Shown here piece after piece: positions 11,863-17,874 of a stretch of 17,874 nucleotides of DNA. A model generated the notes under the pieces. That model made no database searches. It worked only from the letters and a program-made list of their open reading frames with translations, and was not told the DNA's origin. The DNA is from an uncultured Oscillospiraceae bacterium (GTDB lineage: Bacteria > Bacillota > Clostridia > Oscillospirales > Oscillospiraceae). A program made the position numbers and the translations under genes. The stretch covers positions 1-17,874 of the forward strand of contig CAJTQP010000044.1 of NCBI GenBank assembly GCA_910578575.1, written 5' to 3'. Each line of letters starts with the position of its first letter. The first letter of the stretch is position 1.

Positions 11863-12840
11863 TTGTTTGGCTATATGAAAGGTGGATTATCGAGCATGGA
11901 AAATAGGTCAAGAAACACAGATGTAAAAAGGAGGGGGTCTTTGATGTGGTCTATTATATTGGGGGTTTTGGGAGCTCTGATTTGTCTATGCGCTATATGG
12001 ATATTTAAGGTGCAAGAAAATCAAACAGTATCAAATATAATTGCGATTTTGGGTGTTCTTGTTGCATTTGTTGGAATTTCATACTCTGCTTCGGTAAATG
12101 ATGACGGAAAGAACGGCGATGACTCAACAATAGAAAAAACAGGGCAAAAAGTTTATGTGGGCAACGATAATAAGGGTGTAATAAATGTAGTGGGAGGTGA
12201 TCTTGTTTATAATTTCGTTAAGAAAAATGAAATTTCTTTGCCCGCAGCTGACCGAAAATTAGAATCAAAAGATTATGCAGGAGCGATAGAAATCTATTTG
12301 CAGATTTTAGAAGAAAATCCAAAGAATGAAACTGCATTATGTAACTTGGGCTATTTGTTCAAAAATGGATTGGGGACAGAAGTCGATCTGGAAAGAGCAA
12401 TAGAATACTATGATCAAGCAATTTCGCTAGGTAATGCTCAAGCACTGTGCAATGAACTTGAATTGTGTTTAGAAAATGATACTCCGATTGAAAAAATAGG
12501 AGAGCTTCTTAGCACCGGACTGAGTGCTGAGAATGCGGATATTTGTAAGTTCGTAGCAGCATCTATGCAGGATAATGGGGAAATTACATCAGATGAGGCA
12601 ATTTCTTTTTGCAAAGGAGTTAAAAAGATATCTACTGATTCAATATGGTCTTGGAAAAATACTGGACTTGTGAAAATGTACTCAACTCCAGAAGGGACTA
12701 ACACATTGCGATATACTAAAGTTTCAGTTGGGACGGAAACAATCGGTGATTCTGCATCATTATATACCATTTATCGTACAGAAGAGCGATATTGTCCTTA
12801 TATTCATTTGTTGCAGGCTGGATTCATCAAAGAAACGTGA
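11863..12840 (+). CDS. AT-rich two-TM protein with TPR/Sel1-like repeats (325 aa), probable moron
   Basis: TTG 11863 is chosen because GAGGTG (11851-11856) is 6-7 nt upstream; ATG 11896 (after AAGGTGG) is a real alternative. Basic N-terminus, then TM helices at residues ~27-48 (SLMWSIILGVLGALICLCAI) and ~58-76 (NIIAILGVLVAFVGISYSA). A soluble linker includes KVYVGNDNKGVINVVGGDLV. A TPR/Sel1-like helical repeat region lies at ~128-196 (YAGAIEIYLQILEENPKNET, NLGYLFKNGLG..DLERAIEYYDQA). No catalytic motif is seen. Codon use is far more AT-rich than the neighbours, and the gene stands alone between oppositely organised units, so recent acquisition is likely. Possible roles include membrane stress or phage-exclusion accessory functions; none is demonstrated. 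Confidence 0.8.
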   Translation: MFGYMKGGLSSMENRSRNTDVKRRGSLMWSIILGVLGALICLCAIWIFKVQENQTVSNIIAILGVLVAFVGISYSASVNDDGKNGDDSTIEKTGQKVYVGNDNKGVINVVGGDLVYNFVKKNEISLPAADRKLESKDYAGAIEIYLQILEENPKNETALCNLGYLFKNGLGTEVDLERAIEYYDQAISLGNAQALCNELELCLENDTPIEKIGELLSTGLSAENADICKFVAASMQDNGEITSDEAISFCKGVKKISTDSIWSWKNTGLVKMYSTPEGTNTLRYTKVSVGTETIGDSASLYTIYRTEERYCPYIHLLQAGFIKET

Positions 12841-13019
12841 TATACTTATGTATGCCATATTGAATAGAAGAGAGTGGGGCGGTGTCTGGCATGTTGCCCT
12901 CTCGCGGGAGGCCGCACCAGTATGTCTGCCGCCCCTTTGTGGCTGGTTTAGGGCCGCTCTCTGAGTTTAGTTTATTGGGTAGCGCAAGTGGTGAGGCTTC
13001 TTCCGCCGCCTGCATTCCG
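12841..13019. other. Intergenic segment between convergent genes, no supported gene
   Basis: GC-rich stretch after the AT-rich gene. Short open frames exist on both strands but none has a ribosome binding site or convincing composition. Short GC-rich inverted repeats occur (for example CCCTC...GGGAGG near 12898-12913), but no T-tract terminator was found for either flanking gene. Confidence 0.4.
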
Positions 13020-14171
13020 TCAAGGCTTCTGGGCGGTAAAGAGGGTGGTGCCGGATTGAATTACCAAAGTGTACTCTGTACCGTCCACTGTGGTGTCGAT
13101 GCTGCTCCCGTTGGTAGAAGCGGAATCGTAAATGGTGGAAAACTTGCTGGATGCAGTAGACAGGGTGTATCCACCGCACTCTTTCACCAGGGCGATGGAG
13201 GCCAGGGAAAAAGCTGTTGCGTTTACACTGTCGTATATGTTTTCGCAGATCACCGTGGGCTTCTTGCCGCCGTTGGCGGTATCGGTCATCCACATATAGC
13301 CTACGCCAGTGCCGTAACCGTCCATAGTGACAGAGTAAAGGGTGCCCTCGCCTGTCTCATAGCTTTCCAGGGAAAATTCATGGTCATAGAGGGTTTGGGC
13401 GGAGAGAGTGGAGCGGAGGGAGGAAACGACTGCGTTTTCGGTGCGGTTCCAGATTTTTTTGCTCTCATCCTCTTGCTTTTCTTTTTCTACCGCGTCCGGC
13501 TCGGAAGGTGCAGAATCATTTTGCTTGGTATTCTCTGCGGGAGATTCCCCCTCTCCTGATCCCGTTGCTGTGCTTGACTGCGGCGAGGAATGCAAATGGA
13601 TTTGGAGGGTGTCAATAGGAATCTGGTCTTGGTTCAAAATGGTCACAACGACATTTTTTATCTTCGCATCTCCTGCAAACACGCCGTTGATTCCCTTTTC
13701 GAGATGATCGTAATCTTCTTCCTTTATCTCATCTTCTGAGATGGAAAGTACTACATTGCGGTGTCTGCCTTCCGCGCCGGAAATCACCTTTATGTTATTG
13801 GGCGTATAGCCGTAATAAGAAAAAATTTCTTTAATTTCCTGTTGAAATGGGTTGGGTTTCAGGGCAATCGAAACAACAAGGGCGATGGTAGCAACTACGA
13901 CAATGGCTATAGCGGCAATAAACTTTTTGGGTTTTGTTTTTTTGTAGTTCTTTTCATCTTCCGAGAACTGGTCGGATGGTGACCCAGCGTCTGAGGGTGT
14001 AGAAGTTTGAGTAACTGGCGGTTCAGTTTTAACTAAAGTTAAATTTGGGTTAATTTCATCCTGGTTTTTTTCCATGTGTCCTGCCTCAGAAATAGGAAAG
14101 CCGCAATGGATACAAGAAGGGGCTTTGTCGCTAATTTCTTTTCCACATTCGGGACATTTGATTAAAGCCAT
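13020..14171 (-). CDS. Zinc-ribbon single-pass membrane protein (383 aa)
   Basis: The - strand start at 14171 is preceded by AAAAGGAGAT. An N-terminal zinc ribbon (C6, C9, C20, C23 in CPECGKEISDKAPSCIHCGF) is followed by an acidic/Ser-Thr linker and one TM helix at ~84-105 (FIAAIAIVVVATIALVVSIA). A long extracytoplasmic region follows with a Ser/Glu-rich linker (~195-245). The C-terminal domain (~260-383) contains TLYSVTMDGYGTGVGYMWMT and ends in beta strands TEYTLVIQSGTTLFTAQ. The zinc-ribbon plus TM plus variable outer domain design is widespread in Bacillota as a sensor/anchor layout without known function. No neighbouring gene shares its strand unit. Confidence 0.8.
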   Translation of the reverse strand: MALIKCPECGKEISDKAPSCIHCGFPISEAGHMEKNQDEINPNLTLVKTEPPVTQTSTPSDAGSPSDQFSEDEKNYKKTKPKKFIAAIAIVVVATIALVVSIALKPNPFQQEIKEIFSYYGYTPNNIKVISGAEGRHRNVVLSISEDEIKEEDYDHLEKGINGVFAGDAKIKNVVVTILNQDQIPIDTLQIHLHSSPQSSTATGSGEGESPAENTKQNDSAPSEPDAVEKEKQEDESKKIWNRTENAVVSSLRSTLSAQTLYDHEFSLESYETGEGTLYSVTMDGYGTGVGYMWMTDTANGGKKPTVICENIYDSVNATAFSLASIALVKECGGYTLSTASSKFSTIYDSASTNGSSIDTTVDGTEYTLVIQSGTTLFTAQKP

Positions 14172-14209
14172 TTTCTATCTCCTTTTCTCTTTTTTGATGG
14201 GCTTTGAAT

Positions 14210-14218
14210 AGTATAACA
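14210..14218 (-). promoter_or_regulatory. Possible extended -10 promoter for the zinc-ribbon gene
   Basis: The - strand reads TGTTATACT: an extended -10 (TG-N-TATACT; TATACT complement at 14210-14215). It lies ~39 nt upstream of the ATG. No good -35 is present, as can be the case for extended -10 promoters. Confidence 0.4.
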
Positions 14219-14361
14219 AAGTTCCTGAGGGTGTGGAACATATAAAGCGTCTTGGGCCCATTTTACGGTATTAAAATGTTATTTTATTCATTTTTTCGTG
14301 ATAGAGTGAATTGGAAATGATGAGGGCTTGGGGTAAGGTTTTCTGGCAGGGCTTGGGGATT

Positions 14362-14392
14362 CTCCGGGGGAGGTCGCTAGGCTCCCCCGGAG
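14362..14392 (-). terminator. Strong GC-rich hairpin downstream of the 680-aa gene
   Basis: CTCCGGGGGAG (14362-14372) pairs perfectly over 11 bp with CTCCCCCGGAG (14382-14392), 9-nt loop. It lies 17 nt past the stop of the leftward operon. Neither side has a T tract, so it may be a weak terminator, a 3'-end protecting structure or a processing site. Confidence 0.45.
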
Positions 14393-14409
14393 GCATCCCG
14401 GTGGAGAAC

Positions 14410-16452
14410 TTAGGCCTCCCCGGAACGCCAGCGGCGGAAGAACTCTAGGGCTCTCTTGGGGTTGCGCTGGAAAAGTATTTGCAGGAAGTATTTCGCAACG
14501 CTCTCCTTCTCACTGTCTTTGGGGTCTACGGTTCGGATGGCTTCCTCTAACTGTTCATCGGTGAGAAGGTCCACCATATCATGTAAGTCTTGAATACTTT
14601 TCCGTTTTTGCTGGGCTGTGGCTTCCAGCCAGGGGGCCCAGGTGAAGGAGACCACGTCCCCGGCAACGGTAGCGGTGCAGGCGGCCAGGCGGTCAGCGAG
14701 GGCTTCAATGCCTTTGGCCTCTTCCTCTGCTTCCTCTGGAGCGGTGTTGTAGGGGTGCTTGCGGCGGCAGGCGGCAAAGCTGCGGATGTGGGCCACTAGG
14801 CCGCCGTCGTTGTCCCCTAGGTCATACCGGCCCTCATAGCTGTGTGTTTCGTCGGCTTCGTCGGTCCAGGTGATGAGGAACTTGGTTTTCTCATAGCCTC
14901 CCCTTTCCTCTTCTGCCCGCTCCCAGTCGTAACGGCCCAGGACGATCTCGGCGGCGGCGGGGGAGAGGTCCAGGGAATCGTCGTTCCAACTGTAAAAGGC
15001 GGGGTGTTCGCTCCAGCGGATTTTTACCACCGGCTCACCGGGGCGGATGGGGTACTGCTGGCTGATTTTTTCGATGTAGGCGCGGCCCTCTTGGATTTGC
15101 CGCTCAACCTCGGCCCGCCGTTTTTCGGCCGCCTCTCGTTCGGCAATTTGGCGGGCGATTTCTTCGGGGCTTTCTGTGGGATTCTCTTCAGGAACGCTGG
15201 GGATTTCGATTCCCTCTGGGCAAAGCCTGTGAACGATGGATTCATAGAGTGCCTGGCAGGCGCGGCCCCTTTGGACTTCGGGGTGATCTTCGCCCCAGTC
15301 CCAGGCGTAGTGGTCGGCATACTTTTTTGCGCCCTCGGCCTTTTGCTGGAAGTGGGCGGCGATCTGGGACAGGTCTTTTACCGTGGCGGGTGCGATCTGT
15401 GCGTGTTCGGCGTTCCAGGCATCCGCTTTTGCCGTATACTCGCGGTTGTTGCTGAAGGTGCGCAGGGGCCAGAAGTGGGTGTTGTATTTGCTGGTGCTGA
15501 GCTTCCCGGCCTTGGTGATGCGGTGCAGGGAATAGTCTGTACCCAGCCATCCCGGATCACCGGGGGAGTGCTCGACAAAATACAGGCCGTTGTAGCTTTT
15601 GGAATAGGCGTTGCTGATCTGGACGATATCTCCGGTTTTCATGGGCTTGTCCTCCTGTAGGTTTGGGGTCAGGTCTGCTGGTGTTTCTTGAGGATTGAGT
15701 TTTTCGGGTTCTTCTTGGTGGATTTCTTCTGGTGCTGGAGCATAGCGGTTGGCGGTGTTTTCGCGGGTGTAATTTTCGGGAGGTCGCGCAGGGAGAAGTA
15801 CACCATCCCCGGCCGCGCAGGTGAAATAGATGGGGGAAATCTCTGTGTTTTGCGTGTGGCACACGGCGCAGGCATCGGGGAGCAGTTCCAGCATATCCAG
15901 AAGATATTGTGCGTTGACCAAGGGGAGGCCGGGGCCGAAGTCCCATACGATGTGGCCCTTTCTGCCACAGAAGAAGTCTTTTTCCGCCTTGCAAATCTTG
16001 ATATGGGACCGAACTTGGCTAGCGGTGGGAAGGGAGAGGGGCTGTGTCTCGCCGCGGCGGGAGCCCAGGATTTCTACTTCCACCATCTCGCCGCCGGCGC
16101 TTTCTGGGAGGTCTAGAGGCTCATTGAGGGCGGCGCCGTGGAAGCCGCTGCAAATGTACTGCCGGCCGTCCTTGCCAGTCCAGGCACCGAAGAAGTCCTT
16201 CCGGGTCATGGTTTCAGCCACCTTCAACAGGCGGCGGGCGGCGCCCAGGATGCCCCGGCGGCCTGTGGACTTTGCCTTAGCGGTGGCGATCTCTGCGCGG
16301 ACTTCCCGCAGGATGGAGGCCAAGAGGGTCAGGGAATCGCCCAGGGCCGGCGCAGCGGGGTCTGCGGCCAGTTTTTTGACGGTGGCGGCGTCAGATTCTT
16401 CCAGGGTGGAAACGTAGGTGTTCAGATTTTCATACAGCTTCTCGATTTTCAT
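14410..16452 (-). CDS. Large accessory protein of clostridial mobile elements, function unknown (680 aa)
   Basis: Start at 16452 (MKIEKLYENLNTYVSTLEES), with GGAGGA 6-7 nt upstream on the - strand. The N-terminal part (1-~250) includes a helical region, then DFFGAWTGKDGRQYICSGFH and a C-x2-C-type patch (DACAVCHTQNTE). A Pro/Glu-rich linker (~235-270) leads to MKTGDIVQISNAYSKSYNGL, which begins a compact domain (~271-375; LYFVEHSPGDPGW, NTHFWPLRTFSNN). A charged coiled-coil (~455-500) and a C-terminal region (IRWSEHPAFYSWNDDSLDL... to the end) follow. I recognise parts as recurring in Oscillospiraceae phages and conjugative elements, but know no function. Residue 271 is an ATG with its own AGGAGGA site 7 nt upstream, so an internal start or a gene fusion is possible. 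Confidence 0.75.
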   Translation of the reverse strand: MKIEKLYENLNTYVSTLEESDAATVKKLAADPAAPALGDSLTLLASILREVRAEIATAKAKSTGRRGILGAARRLLKVAETMTRKDFFGAWTGKDGRQYICSGFHGAALNEPLDLPESAGGEMVEVEILGSRRGETQPLSLPTASQVRSHIKICKAEKDFFCGRKGHIVWDFGPGLPLVNAQYLLDMLELLPDACAVCHTQNTEISPIYFTCAAGDGVLLPARPPENYTRENTANRYAPAPEEIHQEEPEKLNPQETPADLTPNLQEDKPMKTGDIVQISNAYSKSYNGLYFVEHSPGDPGWLGTDYSLHRITKAGKLSTSKYNTHFWPLRTFSNNREYTAKADAWNAEHAQIAPATVKDLSQIAAHFQQKAEGAKKYADHYAWDWGEDHPEVQRGRACQALYESIVHRLCPEGIEIPSVPEENPTESPEEIARQIAEREAAEKRRAEVERQIQEGRAYIEKISQQYPIRPGEPVVKIRWSEHPAFYSWNDDSLDLSPAAAEIVLGRYDWERAEEERGGYEKTKFLITWTDEADETHSYEGRYDLGDNDGGLVAHIRSFAACRRKHPYNTAPEEAEEEAKGIEALADRLAACTATVAGDVVSFTWAPWLEATAQQKRKSIQDLHDMVDLLTDEQLEEAIRTVDPKDSEKESVAKYFLQILFQRNPKRALEFFRRWRSGEA
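15642..15656 (-). promoter_or_regulatory. Internal ribosome binding site inside the 680-aa gene
   Basis: The - strand carries AGGAGGA (+ coordinates 15650-15656), 7 nt before an in-frame ATG (15640-15642) that opens MKTGDIVQISNAY. It could yield a separate ~410-aa C-terminal product. Confidence 0.45.
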
Positions 16453-16553
16453 GGTTTTTCCTCCTGCAAATGTACCGGATTTTCGGGGAATGTGTATTTT
16501 GTACCGCCCAAAAGTTTTGGGGTAGGGTTTTCTGGGATTTCTTGCGTACCCAT
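16449..16553 (-). CDS. Possible 34-aa leader/coupled small ORF
   Basis: Leftward frame from ATG 16553 (MGTQEIPENPTPKLLGG...NPVHLQEEKP). It stops at TGA 16449-16451, overlapping the ATG of the 680-aa gene as ATGA. The overlap would couple translation, and the ORF contains the downstream gene's ribosome binding site. There is no convincing ribosome binding site of its own, so it may be untranslated leader. Confidence 0.3.
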   Translation of the reverse strand: MGTQEIPENPTPKLLGGTKYTFPENPVHLQEEKP

Positions 16554-16560
16554 GAGCGCC

Positions 16561-16574
16561 GGCCCAGGAGGGCC
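16561..16574. other. Short GC hairpins between the 187-aa and 680-aa genes
   Basis: GGCCC-AGGA-GGGCC (16561-16574), followed by ACCGG...CCGGT (about 16575-16591). Small stem-loops with tight loops in the operon spacer; possible mRNA-stability elements. No T tract. Confidence 0.35.
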
Positions 16575-16619
16575 ACCGGGCTTGCACCGGTCACGCCGTG
16601 GCGCGGGTCTTGCGGGTGG

Positions 16620-17183
16620 TCAATCCATTTGGCAATAGTCCATGGCGTCATAACCCATGGAGCGTAGAGCGCGGGTCATGGCCTCAGCGTTGCGGCTGCG
16701 TGCGTTGGCCTGGGCGCGAGAGTTTGGCCCAAAAACAAACTGGCGGGAGCCGTAGCAATTCCAGATAAAGCAGCCGGTCCCGGCTTCCTTGGCGGCCTGC
16801 TTCACTTTATCGGCATTCCAGCGGGGGAGGGAGAGGGCGGCGCTGTCAAAGTTGCAGGTTCCGCCGTCCTCTGGGTCGGCATCCTCTACGGCGCGACCGG
16901 CTTCCAGGGCCTTTTTGAGGTCGTCGCGGAGTTTGGCATAGCGGCCAGTCAGAGCGCCGGGGGAGCTTTTGGTCTTGGGTTTGTCTGGGGGATAGGTGGC
17001 GCGGATTGCCGCGAAATGGCGCAGGGCTTCCGCCTCTGTGGTGGCTCTCATTACGGCGATCTCCTGGCCTCTGGACGCATACAAAAGCATGGTCTCATAG
17101 TTGCCGGGGAAAAGCTCTGCGGTGTCCAGAATGACACGGCGGCCCTTGAGGGTGTATTCCTCGTGCTTTACGGTGTTGATCAT
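16620..17183 (-). CDS. Conserved mobile-element protein, unknown (187 aa)
   Basis: ATG at 17183 (MINTVKHEEYTLKGRRVILD) is chosen because AAAGGA is 7 nt upstream; upstream in-frame ATGs lie in the spacer element. An N-terminal beta-rich region (YTLKGRRVILDTAELFPGNY, ETMLLYASRGQEIAVMRA) is followed by a Lys/Pro linker (~75-85) and a helical domain. The C-terminal block ends GCFIWNCYGSRQFVFG...NARSRNAEAMTRALRSMGY and DYCQMD. I recognise the C-terminal block as conserved in Oscillospiraceae accessory regions, but no function is known to me. No membrane segment. Part of the leftward accessory operon. Confidence 0.75.
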   Translation of the reverse strand: MINTVKHEEYTLKGRRVILDTAELFPGNYETMLLYASRGQEIAVMRATTEAEALRHFAAIRATYPPDKPKTKSSPGALTGRYAKLRDDLKKALEAGRAVEDADPEDGGTCNFDSAALSLPRWNADKVKQAAKEAGTGCFIWNCYGSRQFVFGPNSRAQANARSRNAEAMTRALRSMGYDAMDYCQMD

Positions 17184-17258
17184 AATAAATCCTTTCTGCT
17201 CTGCCATCATCAGGCCAGGGGGAGCAGTCCCTGACGACGGGCCGGGGCCCGTTTCGGC
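17184..17258 (-). promoter_or_regulatory. Repeated two-hairpin spacer element, copy B
   Basis: Reading leftwards, this spacer begins GCCGAAAC right after the stop codon. A tetraloop hairpin follows (ACGGGC 17237-17242 / GCCCGT 17247-17252 in + coordinates), then a second stem CAGGG/CCCTG, then CTGATGATGGCAG and the AGAAAGGA ribosome binding site. It aligns with 17529-17606. Confidence 0.6.
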
Positions 17259-17528
17259 TTAAACCTCATCAAAGAACACGTTGGCGATTCTGGCAACCTC
17301 AAAAGCGATGCTCTCAATGGTGCAATCGTCGTCCAGGTCGCTGTGCGTCATGATGTCGGCTGCTATTTCGATGATATCTGAAGTGCTCAGATTCTCTTTG
17401 TGTCCGGCAAGGTCAAACAGCAGATGTCCGTACTCATCGTTATCCCCGCAGGTATACCAATCTTGCTCAATGCAGAGCTGTCGGAGGGCGCTGGCGCTAA
17501 TCTTGCGAATCTCTCTATACTCTTTCAT
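17259..17528 (-). CDS. Small acidic protein, unknown (89 aa)
   Basis: ATG at 17528 with AGAAAGGA upstream. Helical, acidic protein: MKEYREIRKISASALRQLCI near the N-terminus, then WYTCGDNDEYGHLLFDLAG and STSDIIEIAADIMTHSDLDD. No membrane segment. I know this kind of small protein from Oscillospiraceae phage and conjugative elements as an unnamed hypothetical; function unknown. It is flanked on both sides by copies of the two-hairpin spacer element, so expression may be controlled or processed at RNA level. Confidence 0.7.
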   Translation of the reverse strand: MKEYREIRKISASALRQLCIEQDWYTCGDNDEYGHLLFDLAGHKENLSTSDIIEIAADIMTHSDLDDDCTIESIAFEVARIANVFFDEV

Positions 17529-17606
17529 ATCGTTTTTCCTTTCTCGCCTGCCTCATCAGCGCCGGTAGGCGATCCCCGGCGGACACCCCGGAGGGTGTTT
17601 CGGCTA
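17529..17606 (-). promoter_or_regulatory. Repeated two-hairpin spacer element, copy A
   Basis: Reading leftwards: TAGCCGAAAC directly after the stop; hairpin ACACCC/GGGTGT with tetraloop (17583-17588 / 17593-17598); second stem CGCCGG/CCGGCG; then CTGATGAGGCAG and AGAAAGGA before the ATG. Same order as copy B, with stem sequences changed on both arms. Confidence 0.6.
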
Positions 17607-17786
17607 TCAAGCGGTGGTTCCGTATGTTTCCTTTTCCCACGCATCTGTCACAGCTTCCAGCTTTTTCAGGATTTCGTTGCTATCAACTTTGTAATCCTGG
17701 CAGATTCTTTTTGTCAGGCCCGCCAGCCCAATAAAGATACCTTCCAGCGCGTAAATCTCGTCGATGGTCAATGTGTTGATTGTCAT
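17607..17786 (-). CDS. Small protein, unknown (59 aa), first gene of leftward operon
   Basis: - strand ATG at 17784-17786, preceded by GGAAAGGATAAGAATT; the stop is TGA at 17607-17609. Sequence MTINTLTIDEIYALEGIFIG, then LTKRICQDYKVDSNEILKKL and EAVTDAWEKETYG. Predicted as a two- to three-helix protein without a membrane segment. Not recognised by name. It lies directly behind the promoter with the perfect inverted repeat, a typical place for a small regulator or early phage gene. Confidence 0.65.
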   Translation of the reverse strand: MTINTLTIDEIYALEGIFIGLAGLTKRICQDYKVDSNEILKKLEAVTDAWEKETYGTTA

Positions 17787-17838
17787 AATTCTTATCCTTT
17801 CCGGCCTGCGGCCTGTCGTGTTGTTCGACTATGGTTGT

Positions 17839-17867
17839 ATTATACACCACAAAAGGTGTATAATCAA
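17839..17867 (-). promoter_or_regulatory. Promoter overlapped by a perfect 10-bp inverted repeat (operator)
   Basis: - strand TTGATT (17862-17867), 17-nt spacer, TATAAT (17839-17844), ~52 nt upstream of the 59-aa gene. ATTATACACC (17839-17848) and GGTGTATAAT (17855-17864) form a perfect inverted repeat with a 6-nt spacer covering the -10, the spacer and part of the -35. This is a textbook repressor-operator position. Confidence 0.85.
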
Positions 17868-17874
17868 TAGGCAA

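Noticed and set aside
12882..13559. + strand open frame overlapping the zinc-ribbon gene
   Set aside because: Antisense to a gene with a clear zinc ribbon, TM and ribosome binding site; no start signal of its own.
14842..15660. + strand open frame (~272 codons) inside the 680-aa gene region
   Set aside because: The sense - strand gene has better start, ribosome binding site and protein character. The + frame is Gly/Phe/Val-rich shadow coding.
1..17874. tRNA, rRNA, CRISPR and insertion sequences
   Set aside because: None was recognised by eye on either strand.

Overview
The window looks like part of a prophage, or a phage-derived element, of a GC-rich clostridial Bacillota, most plausibly an Oscillospiraceae/Ruminococcaceae-type gut bacterium. 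That placement is an inference. It rests on strong AGGAGG-type ribosome binding sites before nearly every gene, TTGACA/TATAAT promoters, a DUF6273-type protein, and a clostridial-style lysis cassette (small holin, amidase with an SLH-like tail, membrane/coiled-coil protein). No tRNA, rRNA, IS element or CRISPR array was seen.

Layout. (1) 2-5166, + strand: a tightly packed, often overlapping run of virion or tail-associated genes. It opens with the 3' part of a tail-fibre-like gene. It includes a structural protein with a bacterial Ig-like (BIG2) domain, several unrecognised proteins, and a 61-aa orphan copy of the fibre N-terminal module. (2) 5132-7894, + strand: a complete diversity-generating retroelement (DGR). 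Its order is Avd-like four-helix protein, template repeat (TR), about 265 nt of structured spacer, reverse transcriptase, then the target gene with its variable repeat (VR). TR and VR align without gaps over 121 bp. All 17 mismatches fall on TR adenines, the signature of adenine-specific mutagenic retrohoming. (3) 7941-9504, + strand: the lysis cassette. (4) 9549-11110, - strand: a tyrosine recombinase and two tiny genes (one like a ribbon-helix-helix regulator) behind a perfect-consensus promoter. (5) 11178-11664, + strand: two small phage-like genes closed by a terminator. (6) 11863-12840, + strand: an AT-rich two-TM/TPR-like gene, probably an accessory 'moron'. (7) 13020-14171, - strand: a zinc-ribbon membrane protein. 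(8) 14410-17867, - strand: an accessory operon reading leftwards from a promoter that carries a perfect 10-bp inverted repeat. Its spacers contain a repeated two-hairpin RNA element.

How it works together (inference). The late + strand operon makes tail parts. The DGR embedded in it diversifies up to about 13-15 surface residues of a DUF6273/C-type-lectin-like protein that is probably displayed on the virion or the lysogen surface. The DGR sits between the fibre genes and the lysis genes. This fits a receptor-binding or adhesion role for the target.
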